From: Rhodanobacter thiooxydans | Lineage (GTDB): Bacteria > Pseudomonadota > Gammaproteobacteria > Xanthomonadales > Rhodanobacteraceae | Length of the DNA: 64,000 nucleotides | Assembly (NCBI RefSeq): GCF_021545845.1 | Contig: NZ_CP088923.1 | Coordinates: 620,001-684,000 of the forward strand | Direction: 5' to 3' | Part shown: positions 26,507-35,938 of the stretch, piece after piece | Position numbering within the stretch: position 1 is the stretch's first letter | Layout: the number at the start of each line of letters is the position of its first letter | Notes under the pieces: generated by a model | Databases searched by the model: none | The model's input: the letters and a program-made list of their open reading frames with translations, nothing else | Told to the model about the DNA's origin: nothing | Program-made: the position numbers and the translations under genes

Positions 26507-29011
26507 TTACGGCGTGTAGCTGCCGGTCAGCGTGACGCCGCTGTAGCTGCTGTAGGCACGCACCATGATGTAGTACGTGCCTGGCGTCGGCGCCGAGGCG
26601 CTGCAGCTCTCGTTGTTGCCGGTGATGTACGGGCGGCAGTCGTAGCTGGTGGTGGTCGGCGTGGAACCGAGCTTGACGTACAGGTCGGCGTCGCCGGTGC
26701 CGCCGGCGATGTTGAAGTTGAGGTTGGTGGCTCCGCTCGGCACGACCATCGTGTAGTACAGCGCGTTGCCGGTGGTTGCGCTCAGGCCGGACACCGGTGC
26801 GCCGTTCTGCAGCACGTTGCCGCTGCTGGTGCTCCAGCTGGCCTTGACGCTGACCCCGGAGAATGCGGCGTAGCCGTTCAGCATGACGTAGTAGGTGCCC
26901 GCCTGCGGCGAGGCCACGGTGCAGCTCTCATTGTTGCCGGTGAGGTACGGACGGCAGTCGTAGCTGGACAGGGTCGGGGCGGAACCGAACTTGGTGTACA
27001 GGTCGGCGTCGCCGGTGCCGCCGGACTCGGAAATCACCAGGTTGCTGGCGCCGGCCGGGATCACCACCGTGTAGAACAGCTGTGCGCCCTGCGCGCCGGA
27101 CTGGCCGGTGAGCGCCACGCCGTTCTGCAGCACGTTGCCGCTGCTGCTGGCGACCGTCACCGACTGCGTCTTGGTGTTGGTCGCGCCGCCGTTGTCGGTC
27201 ACCGTCAGCGATACGCTGTAGGTGCCGGCGGCGGCGTAGGTGTGGCTGGGGTTGGTGGCGGTCGAGGTGCTGCCGTCGCCGAAGTTCCACGAGCGCGAGG
27301 CGATGGTGCCGTCACTGTCGGTGGAGCTGTCGGTGAAGTTCACGGTGAGGCCGCTGACCGAGTCGCTGAAGTTGGCGACCGGCGGAACGTTGGCCGGCGG
27401 TGCGGTGCCACCGATGTTGGCGGCGGCCGTGCTGATGATCAGCTCGCCGCGGCCGCTGGCCAGGTCGTAGCCGACGCTGGCGGTATAGCCGCCGTTGTTG
27501 CCCGAGGTGATGTCGTGGAAGGCGGCGCCCGGCAACTGGTACAGCAGTGGTGCGGCAAAGCCCACGCTGGAGCCCTTGATGGCGATGATGCGCGCCCAGG
27601 TGCCGGCAAACAGCGGCGCGGACAGGCTGGTGCCGCCGTACTGCTGGGTGGCGCCGTTGACGATGATCTTCGAGCCGGAGTTGGGATCGGCGTCATAGGC
27701 AATATCCGGCAGGCCGCGCGTGGTGCCCGGGGCCACGCCGTTCTGCCAGCTCGGCTGCGGCTCGAAGGTGCTGGAGCTGCCGCCGGCGCTGACCCACACG
27801 GTGGCGCCGTTCCAGGTGGTGGTGGAAGCGTCCAGCGTGGTGCCGCCCACCGCGACCACGTACTGCGACGCGGCCGGCCAGCTCGGCGTGACGCCGCCGT
27901 TCTTGCACTCGTCGGCGCCGGAATCGCCGGTGGAGATCGAGAAGGTCTGTCCCTGCGCCACCGCCTGCTGGAAGATCTGGTCCTGCGCCGCGGCCGATCC
28001 GTCGCTCTTCGCACTGGTCTCGCACTCGCCCAGCGACACGTTGATGATCTTGGTGGCGTTGGCGGTGACGATGGTGTTGAAGTCGGCGGTGAGATCCGCG
28101 TTGGACAGGGTCGGGATGTTGTAGAAGATCAGGCTGCCGACCTGGCCACCGGCCATGCCGACGACGTCCTGGCTGTCCAGGCTCCACTCGCCCAGGCCGC
28201 TGGTGTCGGTGCTGGTGCCGTTGGTGTTGACGGTCTGGGTGGTGACCGTGGCCAGGCCGTTCTGCGAGGTGAACGTGTTGAGGTCGGTGATGGTCTGGGT
28301 GATCTTGCCCTGGGTGACGATGCCTACCGGCACGCCGGCCGCCGTGGCCACGCCGTTGCCGCCGTAGATCGAGGAGAACTCGGTCGGGTTGTGGCCGGTC
28401 ACCGCCTGGGTGGTGTAGGCAGCCTGCACCGGTTTGGCGAAGGTGTGCGCCTGGTGCACGGTCTGCAGGCCGATCACCGACAGCACGCTGTCCTGCAGCG
28501 TGGCCGGAATCTGCACGTCGCTGTTGTTCATGAAGGCCATGCGGCCTTCCTTCGTGCGCACCTTGGCGAAGCTGGTCTTGAACGCGGCTTGTGCGGTGTC
28601 CGCGCGGCCGTCCGCCGAGACCATCAGGCGATTCGGCGCGATCTTGACGTTGGTGAAGCCGACCGAGCTCAGCCACGCGGCCACCTGGTTTGCCTGGTCC
28701 GCGGTCGGCGAATAGTTGGCGACGAACTGCTCGCTCGACATCTGATGCTGCACCATCGACAGCGTCGAGGTCCTGGCCGTGGCCAGGAAGGTGTGCAGTT
28801 GGGCCGGGTTGCGCAGCTTCAGCGCCACCTCGACGTGGATCGGTTGCGAGGTTGCCAGCGGGCCGCTGACCACGTCACCCTGGCGCAGCACGGTAGCGTG
28901 CTGGTTCAGCGCGACGAAGGTATTGCTGCTGGCCGAGGCGGCGTTGGCCGAGGCGATCGCCGCCAGGCCGATGGCGGCCGTCAGCAGCGTGAGACGGAAA
29001 TGATTTTGCAT
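26507..29011 (-). CDS. Secreted S53 (sedolisin/pseudomonalisin-type) peptidase with PKD and two PPC domains
   Basis: 834 residues; GGGAG lies 8 nt upstream of the ATG. Signal peptide 1-24 (ending ASANA). A pro-kumamolisin propeptide (about 35-190) is followed by the serine-carboxyl catalytic domain with Glu275 and Asp279 (GEWSLDSQD), oxyanion Asp363 (STGDSGADEC) and nucleophile Ser462 (YGGTSLSAP). C-terminal add-ons are a PKD domain (about 542-625, with SWNFGDGSTSTATNPSHTY) and two similar bacterial pre-peptidase C-terminal domains (about 630-735 and 736-834), each with an SYDCRPY(L/I)TGNNESC motif. Acid-active extracellular endopeptidase and a strong candidate substrate of the nearby type II system. 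Confidence 0.95.
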   Translation of the reverse strand: MQNHFRLTLLTAAIGLAAIASANAASASSNTFVALNQHATVLRQGDVVSGPLATSQPIHVEVALKLRNPAQLHTFLATARTSTLSMVQHQMSSEQFVANYSPTADQANQVAAWLSSVGFTNVKIAPNRLMVSADGRADTAQAAFKTSFAKVRTKEGRMAFMNNSDVQIPATLQDSVLSVIGLQTVHQAHTFAKPVQAAYTTQAVTGHNPTEFSSIYGGNGVATAAGVPVGIVTQGKITQTITDLNTFTSQNGLATVTTQTVNTNGTSTDTSGLGEWSLDSQDVVGMAGGQVGSLIFYNIPTLSNADLTADFNTIVTANATKIINVSLGECETSAKSDGSAAAQDQIFQQAVAQGQTFSISTGDSGADECKNGGVTPSWPAASQYVVAVGGTTLDASTTTWNGATVWVSAGGSSSTFEPQPSWQNGVAPGTTRGLPDIAYDADPNSGSKIIVNGATQQYGGTSLSAPLFAGTWARIIAIKGSSVGFAAPLLYQLPGAAFHDITSGNNGGYTASVGYDLASGRGELIISTAAANIGGTAPPANVPPVANFSDSVSGLTVNFTDSSTDSDGTIASRSWNFGDGSTSTATNPSHTYAAAGTYSVSLTVTDNGGATNTKTQSVTVASSSGNVLQNGVALTGQSGAQGAQLFYTVVIPAGASNLVISESGGTGDADLYTKFGSAPTLSSYDCRPYLTGNNESCTVASPQAGTYYVMLNGYAAFSGVSVKASWSTSSGNVLQNGAPVSGLSATTGNALYYTMVVPSGATNLNFNIAGGTGDADLYVKLGSTPTTTSYDCRPYITGNNESCSASAPTPGTYYIMVRAYSSYSGVTLTGSYTP

Positions 29012-29677
29012 CTATGGCTCCCAAAAGTTTTTTCGAGGCAAACGAAGCCGCTGGGGCCGCGTGGACCTCATGGAATGAACGTCGCGGACAGGCGCGACGC
29101 GATCGGTTTTGGAATGGCCCAGCGATTCCGTGCGCAGCGGATTCGTCGTACTCCCCCGGAATCGCGCCACGTGGTGGACGTCCGCCGCGATCAGCGCCGG
29201 TGCGGAATGTCGTCACGGAACCGTTCGCCAAGCTCCCCATTGGCGAACTCGCTGACGGTAGGATTCACCGCGGAAAACCGTCAATAGGATTTTTTCAGGG
29301 AACGGGTGATTTGCATCGCAGGTTTTCGGGATTATCAGACTGTCGGAATGGCGCAAATGCTTGCGATTATCCCGATGCGGTGGCGTGGTCGCCGATGGCT
29401 CAGTGGCGCGCCCTGCCACGATAAAAACACCTGCGGAAACCGGTTCGATGGCCATGGATTCGCGCAGGAAGGCGATTATCCATGACGACCAAGCGAGGTT
29501 ATGCCATCAGCGCAAGAAGTTTCTTCATGGTTGTTTTCCAGGCGTAATTGCTTACGCCACAGATAATATTATCTTGCGCTGCCGTTCAGCCCATGACTGC
29601 CTTGTGGTCAGCTGCGATTCATGCGCGAAGCCACGCGGCCCTACCGGGCCGGCGTCACCGCCACCGCGACGCCGGCG
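29012..29677. other. Long AT-richer intergenic region between S53 peptidase and flavoprotein
   Basis: About 660 bp without a convincing gene and visibly lower in GC than its surroundings. It holds three copies of GATTATC (29330-29336, 29365-29371, 29474-29480) and a 12-bp perfect palindrome GATAATATTATC (29562-29573). No open frame here has a ribosome site plus recognisable protein sequence. It presumably contains the promoter and regulatory sites of the peptidase gene. Confidence 0.5.
29562..29573. promoter_or_regulatory. Perfect AT palindrome, candidate operator
   Basis: GATAATATTATC is a perfect 12-bp palindrome; its half ATTATC recurs three times upstream within 240 bp. In a GC-rich genome this clustering is unusual and suggests a protein-binding site. 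The bound protein is unknown. Confidence 0.35.
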
Positions 29678-30949
29678 ATGCGTGCCGCGCGGGCGGCGTG
29701 CGACCATGCGCGGGTGACCCGGACCGCGACTCCCCGACTGGCGATCATCGGCGGCGGTCCGGCGGGACTGATGGCGGCCGAAGCCGCGTGCGCGGCGGGC
29801 GTGGCGGTCGACCTGTACGAGACCAAGGGTTCGGTGGGGCGGAAATTCCTGCTGGCCGGCAAGGGCGGCCTCAACCTGACCCATGGCGAGCCGCGCGCGC
29901 GTTTCGTCGAGCGCTACGGCGCGCGCCGCGACGCGGTGGCGCGCTGGCTGGACGCGTTTGATGCCGAGGCGTTGCGCCGCTGGGCCCGCGGTCTCGGCGT
30001 GGAAACCTTCGTCGGCAGTTCGGGCCGGGTATTTCCGCTCGACCAGAAGGCGGCGCCGCTGTTGCGTGGCTGGTTGCACCGCCTGCGCGAAGCGGGCGTG
30101 GCCTTCCACATGCACCACCGCTGGCTGGGCTGGAGCGATGGCGCGCTGCGCTTCGCCACGCCGCAGGGCGAACGCACGGTGGCAGCCGAGGCGGCAATCC
30201 TCGCGCTCGGCGGCGCCAGCTGGCCGCAGCTGGGCTCCGATGGCGCCTGGGTGGCGCCGCTCGAGCACGCGGGCATCGACATCGCGCCGCTGCAGCCGGC
30301 CAACTGCGGCTTCGAGCTGGCGTGGAGCGAGCATCTTGCCAGCCGCTTCGCCGGCGCCCCGCTGAAGCCGGTGGTGGCGCACTGGGTCGACCGCCATGGT
30401 GTGGCCCGTTCGCGCCAGGGCGAGTTCGTACTCAGCGAGTACGGCATCGAGGGCAGCCTGATCTACGCGATCGGCGCCGAACTGCGCGAGCAGCTTGCCG
30501 AACGCGGCGAAGCCGTGCTGAAGCTGGATCTGGTGCCCGGCTACGACCAAAGCGCGTTGGCCGGCCGCCTCGCCGCACCGCGCGGCAGGCACAGCATCGG
30601 CGACTGGCTGCGTCGCCGCGCCGGGCTGGACGCGGCGAAATGCGCGCTGCTGTTCGAGCTCACCGACAAACCCACCCTGGCCGATCCGGCGGCGCTGGCC
30701 GCGCGGCTCAAGGCGCTGCCGCTGCACCTGCGCGCGCCGCGACCGGTCGCCGAGGCGATCAGCACCGCCGGCGGCGTGCGGCTGGAGGCAGTGGACGAGA
30801 ACCTGATGCTGCACGAGCGCCCCGGCGTGTTCTGCGCTGGCGAAATGCTCGACTGGGAGGCGCCTACCGGCGGCTACCTGCTCACCGCCTGCTTCGCCAG
30901 CGGCCTACTCGCCGGCCGCGCGGCGGCGCGCCGGCTGCTGGGCGCGTAG
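29678..30949 (+). CDS. BaiN/HI0933-type FAD-dependent oxidoreductase
   Basis: About 423 residues from ATG 29678; the start is not settled (ATG 29621 and GTG 29714 are in frame and none has a good ribosome site). FAD dinucleotide-binding motif LAIIGGGPAGLMAAEAA near the start, then LYETKGSVGRKFLLAGKGGLNLTHGE, the hallmark of this family; a C-terminal FAD segment VFCAGEMLDWEAPTGGYLLTACF. The TIGR03862-like branch. Function is unassigned: E. coli YhiN is uncharacterised and clostridial BaiN reduces bile acids. A cytoplasmic flavoenzyme of unknown substrate. Confidence 0.88.
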   Translation: MRAARAACDHARVTRTATPRLAIIGGGPAGLMAAEAACAAGVAVDLYETKGSVGRKFLLAGKGGLNLTHGEPRARFVERYGARRDAVARWLDAFDAEALRRWARGLGVETFVGSSGRVFPLDQKAAPLLRGWLHRLREAGVAFHMHHRWLGWSDGALRFATPQGERTVAAEAAILALGGASWPQLGSDGAWVAPLEHAGIDIAPLQPANCGFELAWSEHLASRFAGAPLKPVVAHWVDRHGVARSRQGEFVLSEYGIEGSLIYAIGAELREQLAERGEAVLKLDLVPGYDQSALAGRLAAPRGRHSIGDWLRRRAGLDAAKCALLFELTDKPTLADPAALAARLKALPLHLRAPRPVAEAISTAGGVRLEAVDENLMLHERPGVFCAGEMLDWEAPTGGYLLTACFASGLLAGRAAARRLLGA

Positions 30950-30960
30950 CCGGCACGGTT

Positions 30961-31923
30961 TCAGTCGGCGACCAGGTTTTCCGGTGCGGGTTTCACGGGT
31001 TCGGCCGGTGTGCCCTGCTGGGTGCGGCGCAGCACCTGCGGCATGGACCGTCCCACGAAGTCGATGAAGCTGCGCAGCGCCGGGGTGTGGCCGTGGCGCG
31101 AGGGATACACCGCGTGCACGTTGCCGGCAGGCAGCGACCACGCCGGCAGCAGCGGCACCATCCGGCCTTCGGCAATCGGCTCGCGGCAGACGAACTGCGG
31201 CAGCTGCGCCGCGCCGACGCCGCCGACCACCGCCTGGTACAGCACCTGCAGGTTGTCGCTGATCAGGCTGGGGTGGTGCTCCACCTGCTGGATGCGGCCG
31301 TCGGCGGCCTGCAGGTGCCAGAAGTGCCGCCCTTCCGCGCTGATCAGGTCCACGCTGGAAAGGCGCTTGAGTTCCAGCGGCTGGGTCGGCTGGCCCTGGC
31401 GCCGCAGCAGTTCGGGGCTAGCCACCAGCACCTGCGGGTCCAGGCCATAGCTGCGCATCACCAGGCTGGAATCCCGGAGTGAATCGCGCACTCCGAATGC
31501 GATGTCATAGCCGCCGGCGATCACGTCGACATGGTGGTGGCAGATGTCCAGGTCCACCTGCACCCCGGGGTGCTGCCGCAGGAACTCGATCAGGATCGGC
31601 GCCAGCAGCAATTGCGCGAGCAGCACCGGACAGGCCACGCGGATGCGCCCCCGCGGCGCGGCCTGCGCTTCGTCGATCACGCGCTGGGTCTGCTCGGCGG
31701 CGGCCAGCAGCAGCCGGCATTGTTCGTAGTAGCGCTGGCCGATCTCGTTGACGTGCGAGCGCCGCGTGGTGCGCTGGATCAGCCGTATGCCGAGGCTGGT
31801 CTCGAGTCGCGCCACGCGGAAGCTCAGCTGCGACTTGGCCACGCCCAGCGCCTTGCTGGCGGCGGTGAACGAACCCAGCTCCACCACCTGCACGAAGTAA
31901 TAGATGTCGTTGAGATCCTGCAC
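30961..31923 (-). CDS. LysR-family transcriptional regulator
   Basis: 320 residues. Winged helix-turn-helix (about 5-65, LGSFTAASKALGVAKSQLSF) and effector-binding domain (about 90-295) with VDLDICHHHVDVIAGGYDIAFGVRDSLRDSSLV, the pattern of the large YafC/DsdC/AaeR-like branch. It is divergent from the cytochrome operon across 242 bp containing a TTGCGTTACGCAA palindrome 53 bp before its own start. Regulation of the cytochrome genes is inferred from this arrangement. Confidence 0.92.
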   Translation of the reverse strand: MQDLNDIYYFVQVVELGSFTAASKALGVAKSQLSFRVARLETSLGIRLIQRTTRRSHVNEIGQRYYEQCRLLLAAAEQTQRVIDEAQAAPRGRIRVACPVLLAQLLLAPILIEFLRQHPGVQVDLDICHHHVDVIAGGYDIAFGVRDSLRDSSLVMRSYGLDPQVLVASPELLRRQGQPTQPLELKRLSSVDLISAEGRHFWHLQAADGRIQQVEHHPSLISDNLQVLYQAVVGGVGAAQLPQFVCREPIAEGRMVPLLPAWSLPAGNVHAVYPSRHGHTPALRSFIDFVGRSMPQVLRRTQQGTPAEPVKPAPENLVAD

Positions 31924-31975
31924 GGCGTGTCCAGTGAGTGGCGGGCGAGGCGGTGGATCGAGGGTAACTGTCTTG

Positions 31976-31988
31976 TTGCGTTACGCAA
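31976..31988. promoter_or_regulatory. Candidate LysR operator between regulator and cytochrome operon
   Basis: TTGCG-TTA-CGCAA is a perfect inverted repeat in the divergent intergenic region, 53 bp upstream of the LysR gene and about 178 bp upstream of the decaheme cytochrome gene. Its half-site spacing fits a LysR-type recognition site. Position and symmetry are the only evidence. Confidence 0.45.
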
Positions 31989-32165
31989 TCATGAGGAATT
32001 GTTCGCTGATCATGGATATTAAACGCAATGTGAAGGGACTTATCAATGCATTGCATAAGGGAAATACTACGCCGCAGGACATGGCTGCAGGCGTCAGAGG
32101 CGCGTGCTACGCGGGATGGCAGCCGGTCGCCTCGAGTGTTCACGCTAGCCTAAGGAGTTCGAGTC

Positions 32166-33299
32166 ATGCGTGCGATTTCGCTGTTGCTTGCCGTCGTGCT
32201 GTGCACCGCACTGAGTGCCGGCGTCATGTTGCTCGGGGCCCGCGATGTGCAGGCCCAGCAGGCGGGCGGCAGCGCCGCGCCGGACCCGCATGCCGCCCCT
32301 GCCGGCGGGCTCAGCCAGGGCGACATCGCCAGCATGCTGCCGGCCACCGACATGGGCGCGGGCACGGCGCGCGCCGGCAACCCGCACCCGGCGAGCATGA
32401 GCGACAGCCCGGCCACCCCGTTCGACGCCGCCTCGATCCCGGCCAACCCGCTGGCGCCGAACGCCGATGCGATCGGTGCGAAAAGCTGCGTGGCCTGCCA
32501 CACACAGGAAAACGTGCAGGCCTCGCACACGCTGCACGTGGCCTCGTTCCGCGCCGGTGCGGCCAACACCGGCCCGCAGGCCGCCTGCGAAAGCTGCCAC
32601 GGCCCGGGTTCCGCACATGCCAAGAACCCCACCGCGCCGGGCCTGATCATCGGCTTCACCCACGACGCGAAGACCTCGCCGCAGACCCAGGTCGGGGTGT
32701 GCCTCGCCTGCCATGCCGGCGGCGCGCGCCAGCACTGGATCGGCTCGATCCATCAGAACCGCGGCCTGTCCTGCACCGACTGCCACAACCCGATGGCGCG
32801 ACTGTCGCCCGAGGGCGTGCTGACCAAGTCCTCGATCAACGAAGTCTGCGCCACCTGCCACCAGGACATCCGTGCCAAGTTCAACCGTCGCTCGCACATG
32901 CCGCTGCCGGAAGGACAGATGGCCTGCACCGACTGCCACAACCCGCACGGCTCGATCACCAAGCCGTTGCTGAAGACCGACACCGTCAACCAGACTTGCT
33001 ACGCCTGTCATGCCGAGAAGCGCGGGCCGTTCCTGTTCGAGCACGCGCCGGTGCGCGCGAATTGCCTCAACTGCCACGACGCGCACGGCTCCAACCAGCA
33101 GACCCTGCTGGTCGCGCCGATCCCGATGCTGTGCCAGCAGTGCCACACCGTGACGCGCCATCCGAACGACCTGCAGAGCGCGGCCAACCTCGGCACCGGG
33201 CCGTTCCCGGACGAGCGCCTGATGGGCCGCGGCTGCCTCAGCTGCCACACCAACATCCACGGTTCCAACAATCCTTCCGGACCGAAGTTCCACAAGTGA
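32166..33299 (+). CDS. Decaheme c-type cytochrome, MtrA/DmsE family
   Basis: 377 residues; AAGGAG 8 nt before ATG 32166. Signal peptide MRAISLLLAVVLCTALSAGV, then ten CxxCH heme sites at residues 108, 141, 179, 203, 228, 254, 278, 300, 323 and 357, the count and spacing of MtrA/DmsE/PioA. In Shewanella MtrA fills the MtrB barrel and conducts electrons across the outer membrane; PioA and MtoA act in Fe(II) oxidation. Between the signal and the first heme is a Pro/Ala-rich stretch of about 75 residues without hemes. The barrel gene starts 13 bp downstream, forming a porin-cytochrome operon. Electron donor and acceptor cannot be read from the sequence. Confidence 0.95.
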   Translation: MRAISLLLAVVLCTALSAGVMLLGARDVQAQQAGGSAAPDPHAAPAGGLSQGDIASMLPATDMGAGTARAGNPHPASMSDSPATPFDAASIPANPLAPNADAIGAKSCVACHTQENVQASHTLHVASFRAGAANTGPQAACESCHGPGSAHAKNPTAPGLIIGFTHDAKTSPQTQVGVCLACHAGGARQHWIGSIHQNRGLSCTDCHNPMARLSPEGVLTKSSINEVCATCHQDIRAKFNRRSHMPLPEGQMACTDCHNPHGSITKPLLKTDTVNQTCYACHAEKRGPFLFEHAPVRANCLNCHDAHGSNQQTLLVAPIPMLCQQCHTVTRHPNDLQSAANLGTGPFPDERLMGRGCLSCHTNIHGSNNPSGPKFHK

Positions 33300-33311
33300 C
33301 GGAGGCCGACC

Positions 33312-35927
33312 ATGCATGAGCAGAAAGGAAATCGCATGACGCCGAAAACTCTGACGATGGGGCTGCTGGCCGGCCTGTTCGGCATGCAGTGCGCGATGGC
33401 CGGCGACACCAGCGGCACCATGCGCGTGGGCGACACGCAATACGGCAGCGCGCTCGACCCGACCGGCTGGGCGCCGATGCTGTACAGCGCCGATCCCGAC
33501 GGCGTGTCCTGGCTGCACCCCGGCATGCTGCGCACCCCCACCGGTGCGCTGAACCCGTACCCGCCGCTGCCCGATGAGGACCGGCCGATGAGGCTGGACG
33601 ACTGGAACTACGCCGGGCTGCTGCAGCTCGGCTACCTGCACGTCGGCGGCGATCGCAACGCGGAGTACTTCCGCCAGTACGCCGACTGGAAGAGTGGCGC
33701 CGTGCTCGGCCTGTTCGCGCTCGATTTCCACAACCGCCGCACCGGCCAGTACGTCGAGCTGCGTGGTAGCCGCCTCAGCGGCGACGACCAGTTCTACCGC
33801 CTGCGTGCCGGCCGCTACGGCAGCTACCGGGTGGAGGGTTTCTACCGCGACATGCCGCACACCGTGTCGACCAGTGCCTACCCGATCTGGAACGGCGTCG
33901 GCGGCACCGACCTGACCCTGCCGGCGCCGCTGGTGGCCGGTGCCAGCACGCCGGCGCAGGTGGCCGCGGCGTCGGCCGCCGCGCCCCGGCGCAGCATCGG
34001 GATGACCCGCACTCGCGCGGGGCTGGGCTACGAGGGCTTGCTGTACCGCGACTGGATCGGCTCGGCCTCGATCACCAACGAGAAGCGCACCGGCACCCGC
34101 CTGTGGGGCGGCTCGATGTTCTTCAACTACCCGTTTCCCAACAACGGCGGCGTGCTGGAAACGGTGCGGCCGACCGACTTCCGCACCACCGACATCAACC
34201 TGAGCTTGCGCAACGTGGGCAAGGTGTGGCGCTTCCTGGCTACCTACAACGGCTCGTTCTTCCGCAACCACAAGGACCACCTGAACTACGAGAGCCCGTT
34301 CCGCCTGTGGAACGTGGTCGGCACGCCGCAGGTGGCCGACATCAAGAACGGCCAGTTCTCGCTGGAGCCGGACAACGACTACCACAACCTGCGCCTGGAT
34401 TTGTCGCGCGAGCTGAAGTGGAACGGCCAGTTCACCGTGGCCGGTGCGTGGGGCACGATGCGCCAGGACGACGCGCTGCTGGCGCCCACCACCTGTACCG
34501 GAGTGGGCGGCGTCTTCATCGCGCCGCCGGTGGACTACACCTTCCAGTGCGCCAACTGGAACACCACCGATGCACTGTCGCGCAAGAACGCGAACGCGCG
34601 CATCGACACCGGCCTCGTCGACGCCCGTGTCAGCTTCCACCCCACGGCGGCGTTCGGCTGGCACGCCGGGCTGCGCTGGTACCGCGAGGACAACAAGACC
34701 CGTTATCTCGCCTACAACCCGCTTACCGGCCAGTACGGCTACATCGCCGAGAACGGCTCGATGGGCAGCGTGGTACCCAGCGAGACCGGCATCTTCGACC
34801 CGACCAATCCGCTGTACCGGTCGATCAACGTCACCGTGCGCAACAACCCGTTCGGTTACACCGACACCCTCTTCGAGCTGGGCGGCGACTGGCAGTTCGG
34901 CCGCAAGAGCTCGCTCGGCGTCGTCTACACGTTCGACCACAACCGGCCGAAATACCGCGAGCGCAAGCGCGTGGACGACCAGCGCATCAAGTTCGACTGG
35001 GTCAGCCGCGACGTGATCGGCGCCACCGTTCGGCTGAGCTGGGAATACGCGAAGCGTGACGGCGACAGGTACAACTACGATCCGTTTGCGCAGTTCCTCT
35101 CCGAATCGCTGCCCGGTTTCGTCGAGCCGGTCGACGGCCTGCCGGCGTACACGGTCGCCGATATGCGCAAGTACGACCTGTCCGACCGCACCGAGAGCAA
35201 GGCGCGCGCGATCATCACCTACCCGTGGGGCGAGTCGGCCACGCTGTCGGCCACCTTCTACGGCAACCGCGACCGGTACGACGCGCTGATCGGCCGGCAG
35301 AGCACCCGCACCACCGGCGCCACCGTGCAGTGGGACTGGCAGCCGACGCCGGCCACCACGGTGAACGCCTACCTCGGCGCGGAAACCTCGCGCCTGGGCA
35401 TCTCCAACGTCGGCGACGCGGACAGCCGCGACAACGGCAAGGCGCTGGGTACGCCCGGCCAGACCAACCCCAACCTCGGCGGCCCGCTGTACCCGTTCGC
35501 GAACCAGTGGTGGGAACTCGACCGCGAGAGCAACCGCAACGGCGGCTTCAGCCTCAGCCACGACTTCGGTCGTGTGCGCGCCGACGTGCGCTACGACTAC
35601 AACGGCTCGTTCGGCCACGTCGGCTACAGCTACGCCACCATCGGCGCATTGGCCAACCGCGTGCCGGCCGCGGTGGCGGCCGCGGCGGCGGGCTTCCCCG
35701 ACAACAAGTACCGCAGCAACACGCTCGACCTCGGCCTGAACTTCACCATCAACCGCAACGTCGGCGTGCGCCTGTTCGGCCGCTACCAGACCGGCGCCTT
35801 CAGCGATTGGCACTACGCCGGCTTTGACAACAAACTCAGCTACGACCACCGGCTGTACATCGACAAGGGCGGTCAGCTGCACTACAGCGTCAGCCTGGTC
35901 GGCGCGATGCTGAACCTGAAGCTGTGA
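33312..35927 (+). CDS. MtrB/PioB family decaheme-associated outer-membrane protein
   Basis: 871 residues from ATG 33312, which has GGAGG 6 nt upstream; ATG 33336, with AAGGAA before it, is an alternative. Signal peptide ends CAMAG. The rest is a long run of alternating amphipathic strands (for example RRTGQYVELRGSRLSGDDQF, AAFGWHAGLRWYREDNKT, SSLGVVYTFDHNRPKY) ending in LHYSVSLVGAMLNLKL, as in 26-28 strand MtrB barrels. It should insulate the decaheme cytochrome in the outer membrane. Its C-terminus is only 11 bp from the next cytochrome gene. Confidence 0.92.
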   Translation: MHEQKGNRMTPKTLTMGLLAGLFGMQCAMAGDTSGTMRVGDTQYGSALDPTGWAPMLYSADPDGVSWLHPGMLRTPTGALNPYPPLPDEDRPMRLDDWNYAGLLQLGYLHVGGDRNAEYFRQYADWKSGAVLGLFALDFHNRRTGQYVELRGSRLSGDDQFYRLRAGRYGSYRVEGFYRDMPHTVSTSAYPIWNGVGGTDLTLPAPLVAGASTPAQVAAASAAAPRRSIGMTRTRAGLGYEGLLYRDWIGSASITNEKRTGTRLWGGSMFFNYPFPNNGGVLETVRPTDFRTTDINLSLRNVGKVWRFLATYNGSFFRNHKDHLNYESPFRLWNVVGTPQVADIKNGQFSLEPDNDYHNLRLDLSRELKWNGQFTVAGAWGTMRQDDALLAPTTCTGVGGVFIAPPVDYTFQCANWNTTDALSRKNANARIDTGLVDARVSFHPTAAFGWHAGLRWYREDNKTRYLAYNPLTGQYGYIAENGSMGSVVPSETGIFDPTNPLYRSINVTVRNNPFGYTDTLFELGGDWQFGRKSSLGVVYTFDHNRPKYRERKRVDDQRIKFDWVSRDVIGATVRLSWEYAKRDGDRYNYDPFAQFLSESLPGFVEPVDGLPAYTVADMRKYDLSDRTESKARAIITYPWGESATLSATFYGNRDRYDALIGRQSTRTTGATVQWDWQPTPATTVNAYLGAETSRLGISNVGDADSRDNGKALGTPGQTNPNLGGPLYPFANQWWELDRESNRNGGFSLSHDFGRVRADVRYDYNGSFGHVGYSYATIGALANRVPAAVAAAAAGFPDNKYRSNTLDLGLNFTINRNVGVRLFGRYQTGAFSDWHYAGFDNKLSYDHRLYIDKGGQLHYSVSLVGAMLNLKL

Positions 35928-35938
35928 GGAGCGCCGTG

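Noticed and set aside
25094..29287. A 1397-codon plus-strand open frame opposite the peptidase genes
   Set aside because: It lies antisense to two well-defined peptidases, has no recognisable domain and shows composition typical of shadow frames.
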